DNA of 6,471 bases from NCBI GenBank assembly GCA_937899305.1, contig CALDJV010001061.1:1-6471 (forward strand), written 5' to 3'. The translations under genes and the position numbers were made by a program. Positions 1-5,720 of this stretch are shown piece after piece (within the stretch, counting starts at the first letter, position 1; the number at the start of each line of letters is the position of its first letter). Source of the stretch: an uncultured Cytophagaceae bacterium (lineage in GTDB: Bacteria; Bacteroidota; Bacteroidia; Cytophagales; Microscillaceae). The notes under the pieces are model-generated. The model had not been told where the DNA came from and ran no database searches. It saw only the letters and a program-made list of their open reading frames with translations.

Positions 1-345
1 TTAACTGCTATTTCCACGAAGGGTTCTGTAATTTAAAAGGCCAAAGTCGAGCTAAGTCGACAAGCATATAAAAGCATTGTCCCATATTTTGCTGCCTATG
101 TATCGCAATGGCTTGGTTTAAAGCAACTATCCCGAGATAAAATTGGACAAGAAGCACATCGTTTTCTCAAGAGCAAGAAAAATGTCTTTTATCATCCTGA
201 TTTTAGCCAGGCAAAGATCGATCGCAATACCCTGAAAGTACCAGTAGAATTGGGTTGGGATGATTATCAGACCAAGGTGATGGCTTATTTTACTTTTGAC
301 GGATACTTTAAGATCAAACAACTACTTGAAAATGCAATGGATTGA
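1..345 (+). pseudogene. 3' remnant of an unrecognised protein gene, interrupted by an in-frame stop
   Basis: The frame ending at the TGA at 343-345 is open back to base 37, which gives about 102 residues. They look like real protein: mixed helical sequence with motifs such as QWLGLKQLSRDKIGQE and VELGWDDYQTKVMAYF. A TAA lies in the same frame at 34-36. Upstream of it the frame is open again to the window edge (11 codons, too few to prove coding). No ATG, GTG or TTG precedes the last third of the open part, so it cannot start itself sensibly. I infer the C-terminal end of a larger gene broken by a nonsense mutation or other damage. Another reading is that a frameshift joins it to frame 3, which is open over bases 3-71. 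I recognise no family. It converges on the 474-residue gene and shares its terminator. Confidence 0.5.
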
Positions 346-374
346 ATCTGAGTGATATTGATTCTTTATAAATA

Positions 375-411
375 AAAATGCCTGTTTACAGAAAAAATAA
401 ACAGGCGTTTT
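375..411. terminator. Bidirectional rho-independent terminator between convergent genes
   Basis: GCCTGTTTA (380-388) and TAAACAGGC (398-406) form a perfect 9-base-pair stem with a 9-base loop. A wobble pair (379/407) and four A-T pairs (375-378 with 408-411) lengthen it. The plus side is followed by TTTTGCTTTT and the minus side by ATTTTTATT. It therefore suits both the plus-strand remnant ending at 345 and the minus-strand gene ending at 428. Confidence 0.88.
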
Positions 412-427
412 GCTTTTACTGTTGGCC

Positions 428-1852
428 TTATAATGACTCAAAAGGATAATCCATTCCGGGTATGGTAAAATCTTTTTCAGCGGGGTACTGCTGATTTTTC
501 CAAATATCTAAAATATAAGCAGTTACACTATCCGAGATCGTATCACGGTAGTCCACCATTGTAAACGCCACCCGTGCAGTGGTGAAATACACATCTGGGG
601 TATAAGTACCCGTAGCTGGCAGGTCAAAAGGAATCATTGACTCTATGCTGGGTGTACTTTCATACATTTTTTCTATTCTATCGGCAATGTCAAAAGATTG
701 AGAAGCCTTGTCTTTGGGGTAGTATAATTTGTTGAACAAAGTTTCGCTAATGTCTACTCGGTTTTTTAGGTTCAACCAGTGTGCGTTGAAACTATACAGA
801 TAAGCTTCGGCCTCCTCACTGGTCAATTTTCCGTTTGGACTTTCGGTGCTGACTTTATCTCCCCAGCCATTGTAAGTATCCTTTACCGTTTCGGGTAAAT
901 CAACAAAAGGCTCAATGAAAATATTTTTGGGGTTAATGGGCGCTCCTGAAACCAATTCAGCAAAGAAATTGACCAGTTTCAAGGTGCTATTGGTGGTCAC
1001 ATTTACCCCCGATGCCAATGATCCCGACTGACCACTGATGACTACTTTGACGTTGGCCCAATCTACCTTGCTCAACACGGTATCTTTATATTTGTTGTAG
1101 AGGTTGTAGGCGACCTCCATCAATACCACACAAAAAGTAGACGTGAGCACACTGCAAGTGGCCAAATAGGTTTCTTGAGAGGCTGCGGGCAAGAAATAAT
1201 CGCGTACATCCTCTACCGTAAAAGAATAGTTGTCTTCAACGTACTTGGCTTCCAGAAAAGCATTGGCCTTATCTAGTATCCAATTGCCCACTTTTTTGAT
1301 ATCAGCCTCGTTTTCAGTATATACTGCGGCCAAGCTTGCTTGTTTAAACCAACCATCTGCGGCATTTAAATAATACTTTACCCCACTTATATCTTCCTTA
1401 AACTTGGTAATGAGCCCCTGAATACGAGTTTCATCACCATTTACCTTTTTGATATTGCTAAGGGCTTGTCCAAAATAGGCCAAGGTGGGTAACAAATGCG
1501 ACATGGAAGTAATGGCAGTAAATCCAGTAGATACCGTGCTAGAGGGATCGGTAGATCTAAAACGAATTACCTGATAATCATCAAATTGGAAGCTCTTTTT
1601 GTCATTGGTAGAGTGATAAAGTACCATATGTTGGCCGCCAATTACCAACATATCATCAAAAGGAGATTGGTTGATGGCTTGGTTTTCAATGGCTACTGCT
1701 ATAGCATTTGAGCTTTCGTATACATCTTGATCATAATCGGGGTCTCCTCCGGTAAACGTGTCATAGAGCGTAGTAAATGCATCGGTTGTTTGTGTACTTT
1801 GGCTTTGTCCAGTCACTGGACACTTTCCTGAACCAGTTTTTTGATTGTTCAT
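428..1852 (-). CDS. Unrecognised 474-residue cytoplasmic protein
   Basis: This is a long, intact reading frame with normal amino-acid composition, but I cannot assign it to a family. The N-terminus has no signal peptide. It carries GKCPVTG (residues 9-15), a Cys-Pro motif of the sort seen at the N-termini of some haem enzymes such as catalase-peroxidases; nothing else resembles a peroxidase, so this is only a note. The rest looks alpha/beta, with a Ser/Thr-rich stretch near 98-116 (STDPSSTVSTGFTAITSMS), a hydrophobic helix at 228-250 (contains C233 and C241, probably buried rather than membrane-spanning) and a beta-like segment at 266-285. There are no clear repeats. The start has no Shine-Dalgarno sequence. 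Its leader contains TAAACAAA six bases before the ATG; the TenA-like gene has the same word nine bases before its ATG. It is the last of three same-strand genes, 317 bases after the TenA-like gene, and ends at a strong terminator. Confidence 0.85.
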   Translation of the reverse strand: MNNQKTGSGKCPVTGQSQSTQTTDAFTTLYDTFTGGDPDYDQDVYESSNAIAVAIENQAINQSPFDDMLVIGGQHMVLYHSTNDKKSFQFDDYQVIRFRSTDPSSTVSTGFTAITSMSHLLPTLAYFGQALSNIKKVNGDETRIQGLITKFKEDISGVKYYLNAADGWFKQASLAAVYTENEADIKKVGNWILDKANAFLEAKYVEDNYSFTVEDVRDYFLPAASQETYLATCSVLTSTFCVVLMEVAYNLYNKYKDTVLSKVDWANVKVVISGQSGSLASGVNVTTNSTLKLVNFFAELVSGAPINPKNIFIEPFVDLPETVKDTYNGWGDKVSTESPNGKLTSEEAEAYLYSFNAHWLNLKNRVDISETLFNKLYYPKDKASQSFDIADRIEKMYESTPSIESMIPFDLPATGTYTPDVYFTTARVAFTMVDYRDTISDSVTAYILDIWKNQQYPAEKDFTIPGMDYPFESL

Positions 1853-1858
1853 ATTGAT

Positions 1859-1866
1859 TTTGTTTA
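1859..1866 (-). promoter_or_regulatory. A-rich leader element TAAACAAA before the 474-residue gene
   Basis: TAAACAAA on the minus strand ends six bases before the ATG. The same word occurs nine bases before the ATG of the TenA-like gene (2869-2876). Bacteroidota often initiate translation from A-rich leaders rather than Shine-Dalgarno sites, so this may mark the initiation region. The shared word could also be chance in AT-rich DNA. Confidence 0.3.
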
Positions 1867-1908
1867 AGTTTATTTAGGGGCTTGGTAAAACGGAAAAAAT
1901 AAACTAAT

Positions 1909-1918
1909 CCAAATTTGG
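1909..1918. promoter_or_regulatory. Perfect 10-base palindrome upstream of the 474-residue gene
   Basis: CCAAATTTGG is centred about 61 bases before the ATG. It shares the core C(C/T)AAATTT(G/A)G with the 16-base palindrome upstream of the TenA-like gene. This could be an operator half of a shared regulator, but a 10-base AT-centred palindrome can easily arise by chance. Confidence 0.25.
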
Positions 1919-1945
1919 TGTAATATCTTGTTGTCAAGCGATCTG

Positions 1946-1984
1946 AAAAATTGGCGAATAGCAGCGTTATTCGCACTATTTTTT
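1946..1984. terminator. Terminator-like hairpin inside the leader of the 474-residue gene
   Basis: GCGAATA (1954-1960) pairs perfectly with TATTCGC (1968-1974), with an extra G-U pair (1961/1967) closing a five-base loop. On the plus strand it is followed by ACTATTTTTT (T6 at 1979-1984). On the minus strand it is followed by CAATTTTTC (T5 over 1950-1946). It can therefore act in either direction. On the minus strand it lies about 100 bases upstream of the start codon, so it could attenuate read-through into the 474-residue gene. Confidence 0.55.
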
Positions 1985-2114
1985 AGAGAAGCATGGCGGC
2001 AAGAGATGAGCGAAATGGATTAAGTTATTTATGTAGTTTTACTTATTACATTGGTTATGGTATTTGTAAACATAGCAATGAAGGTGTTGTAGCGTGATGT
2101 CGTTAAGTGAGTAG

Positions 2115-2154
2115 AAAAATGTTGGCCTGATATTTTTCAAAAACTTATCGGGCC
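2115..2154 (-). terminator. Probable terminator of the TenA-like gene
   Basis: GGCCTGATA (2124-2132) and TATCGGGCC (2146-2154) form nine pairs, one of which (2128/2150) is G-U on the plus strand and a mismatch on the minus strand. On the minus strand the stem begins 15 bases after the stop codon and is followed by AACATTTTT. The A5/T5 loop sequence can pair further. Confidence 0.55.
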
Positions 2155-2164
2155 TGAGAGGGAC

Positions 2165-2172
2165 TTACCTCA
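2165..2172 (+). repeat. Copy 1 of intergenic motif TTACCTCA
   Basis: The motif overlaps the stop codon of the TenA-like gene. On the minus strand it reads GTGAGGTAAG with its flanks, identical over 10 bases to the copy at 2990. Confidence 0.45.
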
Positions 2173-2859
2173 CTTTGTAGCGGTTTTAAAATTTTCATAC
2201 TCATAAGTCATGGCTTGCTTGTACAACCGCAATGCTTTAGGCTCATCTATTGCATTTTCCTTGCGGTAGATCTCTATAAAATTTCCCATCGTATAAGCAC
2301 CATCTGGATAGTCATTACCCGTAATCCAGTTTGCGTACAAATTTCCAGTGGCAGGTGGAGAAAGCTCCTGACCCAGCCAGGCCCAAAGATATTCGCAAGG
2401 CAACATCGTAATAAGGGTATAGATAGGCGCTTCATTGGTAGCCACCTGAGATTCAAAAGCCGCGTATTGTTTGCAAACCTTGGTGGGTACAATACCCGTG
2501 GCATCTTTTACGTGCCAAGTAGTAGGAAAAGTATCATTGTATGTTTGATAGCTATTGTGTTTTTTCAACAAAAAAGCTTTGAGTGTAGGATGGGTAGCCC
2601 GATTGGCTACATCCAAATAATCTTGGGCACCTTGGAAGCAGTAATAGGCATCGCTTACGTTAAATCCTCCATATTTTACCGGGTCGAGGGTACCTGCTTT
2701 GATGCCTTGAATAAAAGCGGTATTGAGGGCATCCTGAGCAATGTCTTTACAAGCATTCCACATTTTCCAGAAGAGCGAATCTGCTGGAGGAGAAGTTTTT
2801 GGTAATTGGTGCGTAGCAAGGAAATCATCCTGTACAGTAATGCTGCGGTTGTTTTTCAT
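2170..2859 (-). CDS. TenA-like (TENA/THI-4, thiaminase II superfamily) protein
   Basis: The 229 residues have the length and order of the TenA all-helical fold. TenA of Bacillus subtilis hydrolyses aminopyrimidines from degraded thiamin using Cys135, Glu205 and pocket residues. My alignment by eye gives D70 and Y73 (for D44, Y47), Y132 (Y112; exactly 23 before the Cys in both), C155 in TMLPCEYLW (C135), Y175 in NLYANWI (Y163) and E220 in TYEYENF (E205). Two pocket positions differ: Y51 becomes G77 and Y139 becomes W159. The fold is well supported, but thiamin salvage is not proven because no thiamin gene lies nearby and the pocket is altered. A related helical-fold enzyme with another substrate is possible. 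It has no signal peptide, so it is cytoplasmic. The start has an A-rich leader with TAAACAAA and no Shine-Dalgarno. It lies between the glucanase-like and 474-residue genes on the same strand. Confidence 0.85.
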   Translation of the reverse strand: MKNNRSITVQDDFLATHQLPKTSPPADSLFWKMWNACKDIAQDALNTAFIQGIKAGTLDPVKYGGFNVSDAYYCFQGAQDYLDVANRATHPTLKAFLLKKHNSYQTYNDTFPTTWHVKDATGIVPTKVCKQYAAFESQVATNEAPIYTLITMLPCEYLWAWLGQELSPPATGNLYANWITGNDYPDGAYTMGNFIEIYRKENAIDEPKALRLYKQAMTYEYENFKTATK

Positions 2860-2868
2860 ATACTTGGA

Positions 2869-2876
2869 TTTGTTTA
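2869..2876 (-). promoter_or_regulatory. A-rich leader element TAAACAAA before the TenA-like gene
   Basis: TAAACAAA ends nine bases before the ATG and matches the element in front of the 474-residue gene (1859-1866). No Shine-Dalgarno sequence is visible. It supports this start codon and hints at similar initiation of the two genes. Confidence 0.3.
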
Positions 2877-2896
2877 GACGAAAGGATATTGATGAG

Positions 2897-2912
2897 TTAC
2901 TAAATTTAGTAA
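2897..2912. promoter_or_regulatory. Perfect 16-base palindrome upstream of the TenA-like gene
   Basis: TTACTAAATTTAGTAA is its own reverse complement and is centred about 45 bases before the start codon, where a promoter would be expected. On the minus strand it contains TAAATTTA, one base from the Bacteroidota -7 consensus TAnnTTTG, but no TTG lies at the right distance. It could be an operator for a dimeric regulator. Confidence 0.4.
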
Positions 2913-2971
2913 ATCTTGCCTATGCGAATAAAACCAATTGAAAAAAAATGAACGAAAATCAGATCAAATAA

Positions 2972-3019
2972 TACCCCAAATACTCATGCTTACCTCACGG
3001 GCAGGGAGTATTTAGGGTA
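2972..3019 (-). terminator. Long imperfect hairpin after the GH64-like gene, probable terminator
   Basis: Bases 2972-2985 pair with 3006-3019 over 14 positions with one mismatch (2977/3014), leaving a 20-base loop. On the minus strand the stem begins 14 bases after the stop codon and is followed by TATTATTTGATCTGATTTT, which is only moderately U-rich. The loop contains GTGAGGTAAG, a 10-mer also found at the end of the TenA-like gene. Confidence 0.5.
2990..2997 (+). repeat. Copy 2 of intergenic motif TTACCTCA
   Basis: This copy lies in the loop of the hairpin after the GH64-like gene. It shares CTTACCTCAC with copy 1. Confidence 0.45.
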
Positions 3020-3033
3020 AATTTTAGAGGTAA

Positions 3034-4680
3034 TTACTGAGCAGATTCACCCCAAGAACCAAGCGTGATGGTAATGGTGGTAGTATCACTGGGCAAAGGA
3101 TCAAACTTTGACGGTACTTCGGGGGGAGTGGGAGCGTTTTCGTCATACGCAAAACCATAAGCTTGCCCCATGGTGGTACTACGGGCACAAGTGACCGAGC
3201 CAGATGCCTGCAAGAAAATGGGCGTATCACCAACCTTGGCAGTATGCATAAACAACGAAAAAATATTTTGTTTGACCCCTTCTGGATACCAATCGGTTTG
3301 GATTCCCCACTGAGCGGTAGCGTCTCCCAATTTGTCTTTGGATAACAGGGCTACTCCTCGATTAAAAGCAGTCACAATTTGATTTTGCAAGTTCTTGATC
3401 ACCGTGCCCTGATCCTGAGTCAGGCCCTCAGCATAGGCAAATACCCCTTGGTTGGCAAATACCATGTTGCCACTGGTGTAAAACATACTTTGAACTTTAG
3501 AGAAACGATATTGAGAACCGGGAGCAGGGTTGAGCAAATCCGCATCGAAGGTAATGGAAGTAATCTCATTGCTGTCATTGGTATTCACTGCCTTGACAGT
3601 AGTACTGGGGTTGGTTCCGGCTCCTTGTACGTACATACCCGCCAAAATTGGAGTACCCGCCGGCAAAGGCTCGCTAAAAGTGAGCGTGTAGTTAAGAATA
3701 GTACCCAGGATAGCGCTTTCTTCTGTACCTTTTAAATAACTGAGCACACTGATTCCTATAGGGTTATAGATATTAAAAGTCTGACCATAATTTTTACCTT
3801 TAAACTGAAGAGCAGCATGGCTGAACTTACTGTTGGGCAAAGGTTGCACCCCATTGGTGGCTACATATACATCAGCCTTGATACTATTGGCAGATACGCC
3901 TTGTAGCGTCAAACCATTATAAGCATCCGAGAAAAAGGTATTGAGGTCATCGTCAAACAAAGTATTGAGCACACTAGTCAAGTTTTTGAAATCTCCCGCA
4001 CTGGTGGTATCCCCCAAGTAGGCTCCTGGGTTTAGCAAACCACCCTCATTATTGGTATATTTTAGTTTATTAAAAGGGTCTCCTTCAGTTCCGAGGGCTT
4101 TGGTAAAAGGAGCATAAGCATTGATGACATCATTTCTGTCAATGCTATCAGGTTGCCCCACCGTGCCAAGGCTGTCATTTAACCCAATCGTAACCGGAAA
4201 CACAAATCCATCTACGGTCTGACTGTCAATGACGGCTCCATAGGCAAGGTTAACCAAGGTAAACTCTACAAAAGTATAAGGCGGAGAAGCTACATTTTGG
4301 GGAGGAATGGTAGGGGTAGGAGGGTTGGTCACATTTTGAATGCTCTTGCCACTATTGGAGTAGGGGATCTGAGGACCTGAGGAAAACTGACTGTTTTTAG
4401 CCACAAAAAAATAGATACGTGCGCCATCTATTGGATTAGCCGGTAGGTTAGCCTGAGTACTGCTAGGGGTAGCATCTACTGCAATGCTGGTAATTTCTGA
4501 TCCCAACTTATATACTGGAAGGGTACCATCTGTATCAGGAATGTCTACGAAACTGGCTACTTTATCGTTTCCTACTGAAAGATACTTTTGCGAAGTAGAA
4601 GAAAATCCGAGTACATAGATCGTATAATCGGCAGCGCTGAGCCCAGTGCTATTGACCAATGGAATTGTAAGATTGTTCAT
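3034..4680 (-). CDS. GH64-like beta-1,3-glucanase / thaumatin-like protein
   Basis: The 548 residues follow the glycoside hydrolase 64 order: an N-terminal strand (LTIPLVNSTG, 4-13), GARIYFFVAKNSQF (86-99), FVEFTLVN (137-144), TVDGFVFPVTIGL (155-167), then FANQGVFAYAEG (408-419), IVTAFNRGVAL (435-445), NIFSLFMHT (472-480) and QAYGFAYDENAP (506-517). The GH64 laminaripentaose-producing glucanase uses Glu154 and Asp170; E139 and D157 here fit those places (spacing 18 rather than 16). Family enzymes cleave internal beta-1,3-glucan bonds in laminarin, curdlan or fungal wall. Between the conserved blocks, roughly 322-395 looks like an extra beta module with LAGMYVQGAG...STTVKAVN. No signal peptide is seen. 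I chose the ATG at 4680 because family similarity begins there; an ATG at 4809 would add 43 lysine-rich residues. It is divergent from the recombinase and first of three minus-strand genes. Confidence 0.82.
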   Translation of the reverse strand: MNNLTIPLVNSTGLSAADYTIYVLGFSSTSQKYLSVGNDKVASFVDIPDTDGTLPVYKLGSEITSIAVDATPSSTQANLPANPIDGARIYFFVAKNSQFSSGPQIPYSNSGKSIQNVTNPPTPTIPPQNVASPPYTFVEFTLVNLAYGAVIDSQTVDGFVFPVTIGLNDSLGTVGQPDSIDRNDVINAYAPFTKALGTEGDPFNKLKYTNNEGGLLNPGAYLGDTTSAGDFKNLTSVLNTLFDDDLNTFFSDAYNGLTLQGVSANSIKADVYVATNGVQPLPNSKFSHAALQFKGKNYGQTFNIYNPIGISVLSYLKGTEESAILGTILNYTLTFSEPLPAGTPILAGMYVQGAGTNPSTTVKAVNTNDSNEITSITFDADLLNPAPGSQYRFSKVQSMFYTSGNMVFANQGVFAYAEGLTQDQGTVIKNLQNQIVTAFNRGVALLSKDKLGDATAQWGIQTDWYPEGVKQNIFSLFMHTAKVGDTPIFLQASGSVTCARSTTMGQAYGFAYDENAPTPPEVPSKFDPLPSDTTTITITLGSWGESAQ

Positions 4681-4720
4681 TTGATGTGAATTAAAAGTGG
4701 ATGTATATTTTGATTGTTTT

Positions 4721-4799
4721 CTGAGGTAATATTTGAATATATCAATTCCATATTTTGCTTTCTCAAAACATTCGTTTATCCATTTTTTATTTACCTCAG
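4721..4799. repeat. Inverted pair of the TTACCTCA motif in the divergent spacer (copies 3 and 4)
   Basis: CTGAGGTAA (4721-4729) and TTACCTCAG (4791-4799) are a perfect 9-base inverted repeat with a 61-base spacer, between the starts of the GH64-like gene and the recombinase. The arms could be paired binding or recombination sites. They also bracket most of the 43-codon N-terminal extension considered for the GH64-like gene. Confidence 0.45.
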
Positions 4800-4802
4800 T
4801 TC

Positions 4803-4833
4803 TACCCAATAAAATTGCTTTTCTGGGTATTTT
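4803..4833 (+). promoter_or_regulatory. Inverted repeat over the predicted recombinase -35 region
   Basis: TACCCA (4803-4808) pairs with TGGGTA (4824-4829), and AAAA (4811-4814) with TTTT (4819-4822) around a TTGC loop; TTTT follows at 4830-4833. It resembles a small terminator for plus-strand read-through. It also covers the predicted -35 box, so it could be an operator that controls the recombinase. Confidence 0.35.
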
Positions 4834-4843
4834 AAGCTATAAT
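4815..4843 (+). promoter_or_regulatory. Candidate promoter of the tyrosine recombinase
   Basis: TTGCTT (4815-4820) and TATAAT (4838-4843) are 17 bases apart, the classic sigma-70 spacing, and end 31 bases before the ATG. Bacteroidota usually use a TTG / TAnnTTTG promoter, which is not seen here. The match may be fortuitous in AT-rich DNA or reflect a transferred element. Confidence 0.4.
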
Positions 4844-4874
4844 TAGACAGCTATCATAAAAAACGATAAAAAGC

Positions 4875-5720
4875 ATGTCGTACCTGGTTATCCAACAATT
4901 GGTTGCGGACTTCAAGCAGAAATTATCCGATCATCGTTACGCTTTCAGTACCATCAAAATTTACGGAAGTTGTCTTAGAAAATTTCTCAAAGCCTTTGAT
5001 CAAAACGAGGTGAAAGAAGCGACCGAAAGCGATATAGGAGACTATATCATCCATCTAAAAAAAACTGAAAAAATAAGCCATGCTTACCACAAACAAATGT
5101 TGGGAGCAATTGGAAAGTTTTATGAACTGGTACATCACCGAAAACTGGATTTATCCTTACTTTACCCTAAACAGAGAAATACCACTTTGCCTAAGTACAT
5201 TAGTCCTGAAGAAATTAAAGAAATGATTGGCATTACCACCAATCTCAAACATCGTTGTATTTTAAAATTACTGTATGGTGGAGGATTAAGACTTTCGGAG
5301 GTGCTCAATTTACAAATTATCGATATCGATGCCGGGCAAATGTGTATTCAAGTACGGGATACCAAAGAACAGCCCAATCGTGAAGTGATGCTGTCGAGCA
5401 ATTTATTGGCTGATCTACAAAGTTATCGTCAACAATATTTACCCAAGAAATACCTGTTTGAAGGTCAAAGCAAGGCCCAATACTCCGCCAAAAGTGTGCA
5501 AAACGTGGTGAAAAATAGTGCCCAACGAGCAGGTATCAATCAAAAGGTGACCCCTCAAATGCTTCGTCATAGTTTTGCTACCCACTTGCTTGAGAACGGT
5601 ACCGACCTCCGCTATATACAAGCACTTTTGGGGCATGAGTCCATCAAAACGACTGAAGTATACACTCAAATCGTGAATAAATCCAAACTAAAAATCAAAA
5701 GCCCACTGGATGATATTTAA
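4875..5720 (+). CDS. XerC/D-type tyrosine recombinase (phage integrase family)
   Basis: The 281-residue protein has the two-domain layout of the family. An N-terminal helical core-binding domain spans about 1-95, and the catalytic domain about 105-270. Catalytic residues by eye are R139 (GGGLRLSEVLNL), K164 (beta-hairpin, RDTKEQPNREVML), R231 (MLRHSFATHLLENG), H254 (LLGHESIKTT) and nucleophile Y263 (TEVYTQIV). The first residue of the HxxR motif is Q228 (codon CAA, 5556-5558) instead of His, which is unusual. The C-terminus KSPLDDI is typical of this recombinase group in Bacteroidota. The enzyme would make and reseal a DNA break through a 3'-phosphotyrosine link. It lacks the extra helical patch of integron integrases. 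The ATG at 4875 gives a normal N-terminus; no Shine-Dalgarno is seen. It is divergent from the GH64-like gene (194-base spacer), which suggests mobility or inversion of local DNA. Whether it is active is uncertain because of Q228. Confidence 0.92.
   Translation: MSYLVIQQLVADFKQKLSDHRYAFSTIKIYGSCLRKFLKAFDQNEVKEATESDIGDYIIHLKKTEKISHAYHKQMLGAIGKFYELVHHRKLDLSLLYPKQRNTTLPKYISPEEIKEMIGITTNLKHRCILKLLYGGGLRLSEVLNLQIIDIDAGQMCIQVRDTKEQPNREVMLSSNLLADLQSYRQQYLPKKYLFEGQSKAQYSAKSVQNVVKNSAQRAGINQKVTPQMLRHSFATHLLENGTDLRYIQALLGHESIKTTEVYTQIVNKSKLKIKSPLDDI

Larger units (their letters stand above)
1853..2169. other. 317-base spacer between the TenA-like and 474-residue genes
   Basis: I see no convincing gene here. 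The spacer holds two hairpins (2124-2154 and 1954-1974), a CCAAATTTGG palindrome at 1909-1918 and one copy of the TTACCTCA motif overlapping the TenA-like stop codon. A 34-codon plus-strand frame (1993-2097) was considered and not called. A spacer this long with two terminator-like structures suggests the 474-residue gene has its own promoter, or that it is attenuated. Confidence 0.6.

Noticed and set aside
127..321. A 64-residue minus-strand frame over the left remnant.
   Set aside because: The plus-strand frame has better protein-like composition and ends just before a well-placed terminator; this one is likely a shadow.
1993..2097. A 34-codon plus-strand frame (begins MAARDERNGL) in the 317-base spacer, with a weak purine-rich stretch before the ATG.
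   Set aside because: It is too short to judge, the composition is not distinctive, and no homologue is recognised. It follows a terminator-like hairpin without a visible promoter.
2215..2805. A 196-residue plus-strand frame antisense to the TenA-like gene.
   Set aside because: The minus-strand frame has clear family motifs (LPCEYLW, NLYANWI). The plus frame is rich in Cys, Arg and Ile without domain pattern and is a shadow.
3379..3735. A 118-residue plus-strand frame antisense to the GH64-like gene.
   Set aside because: It lies wholly inside a gene with strong family blocks on the other strand and has no recognisable motif.
4681..4874. An attI or attC site of a true integron in the divergent spacer.
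   Set aside because: No GTTRRRY/RYYYAAC core pair was seen, and the recombinase lacks the IntI-specific helical patch.
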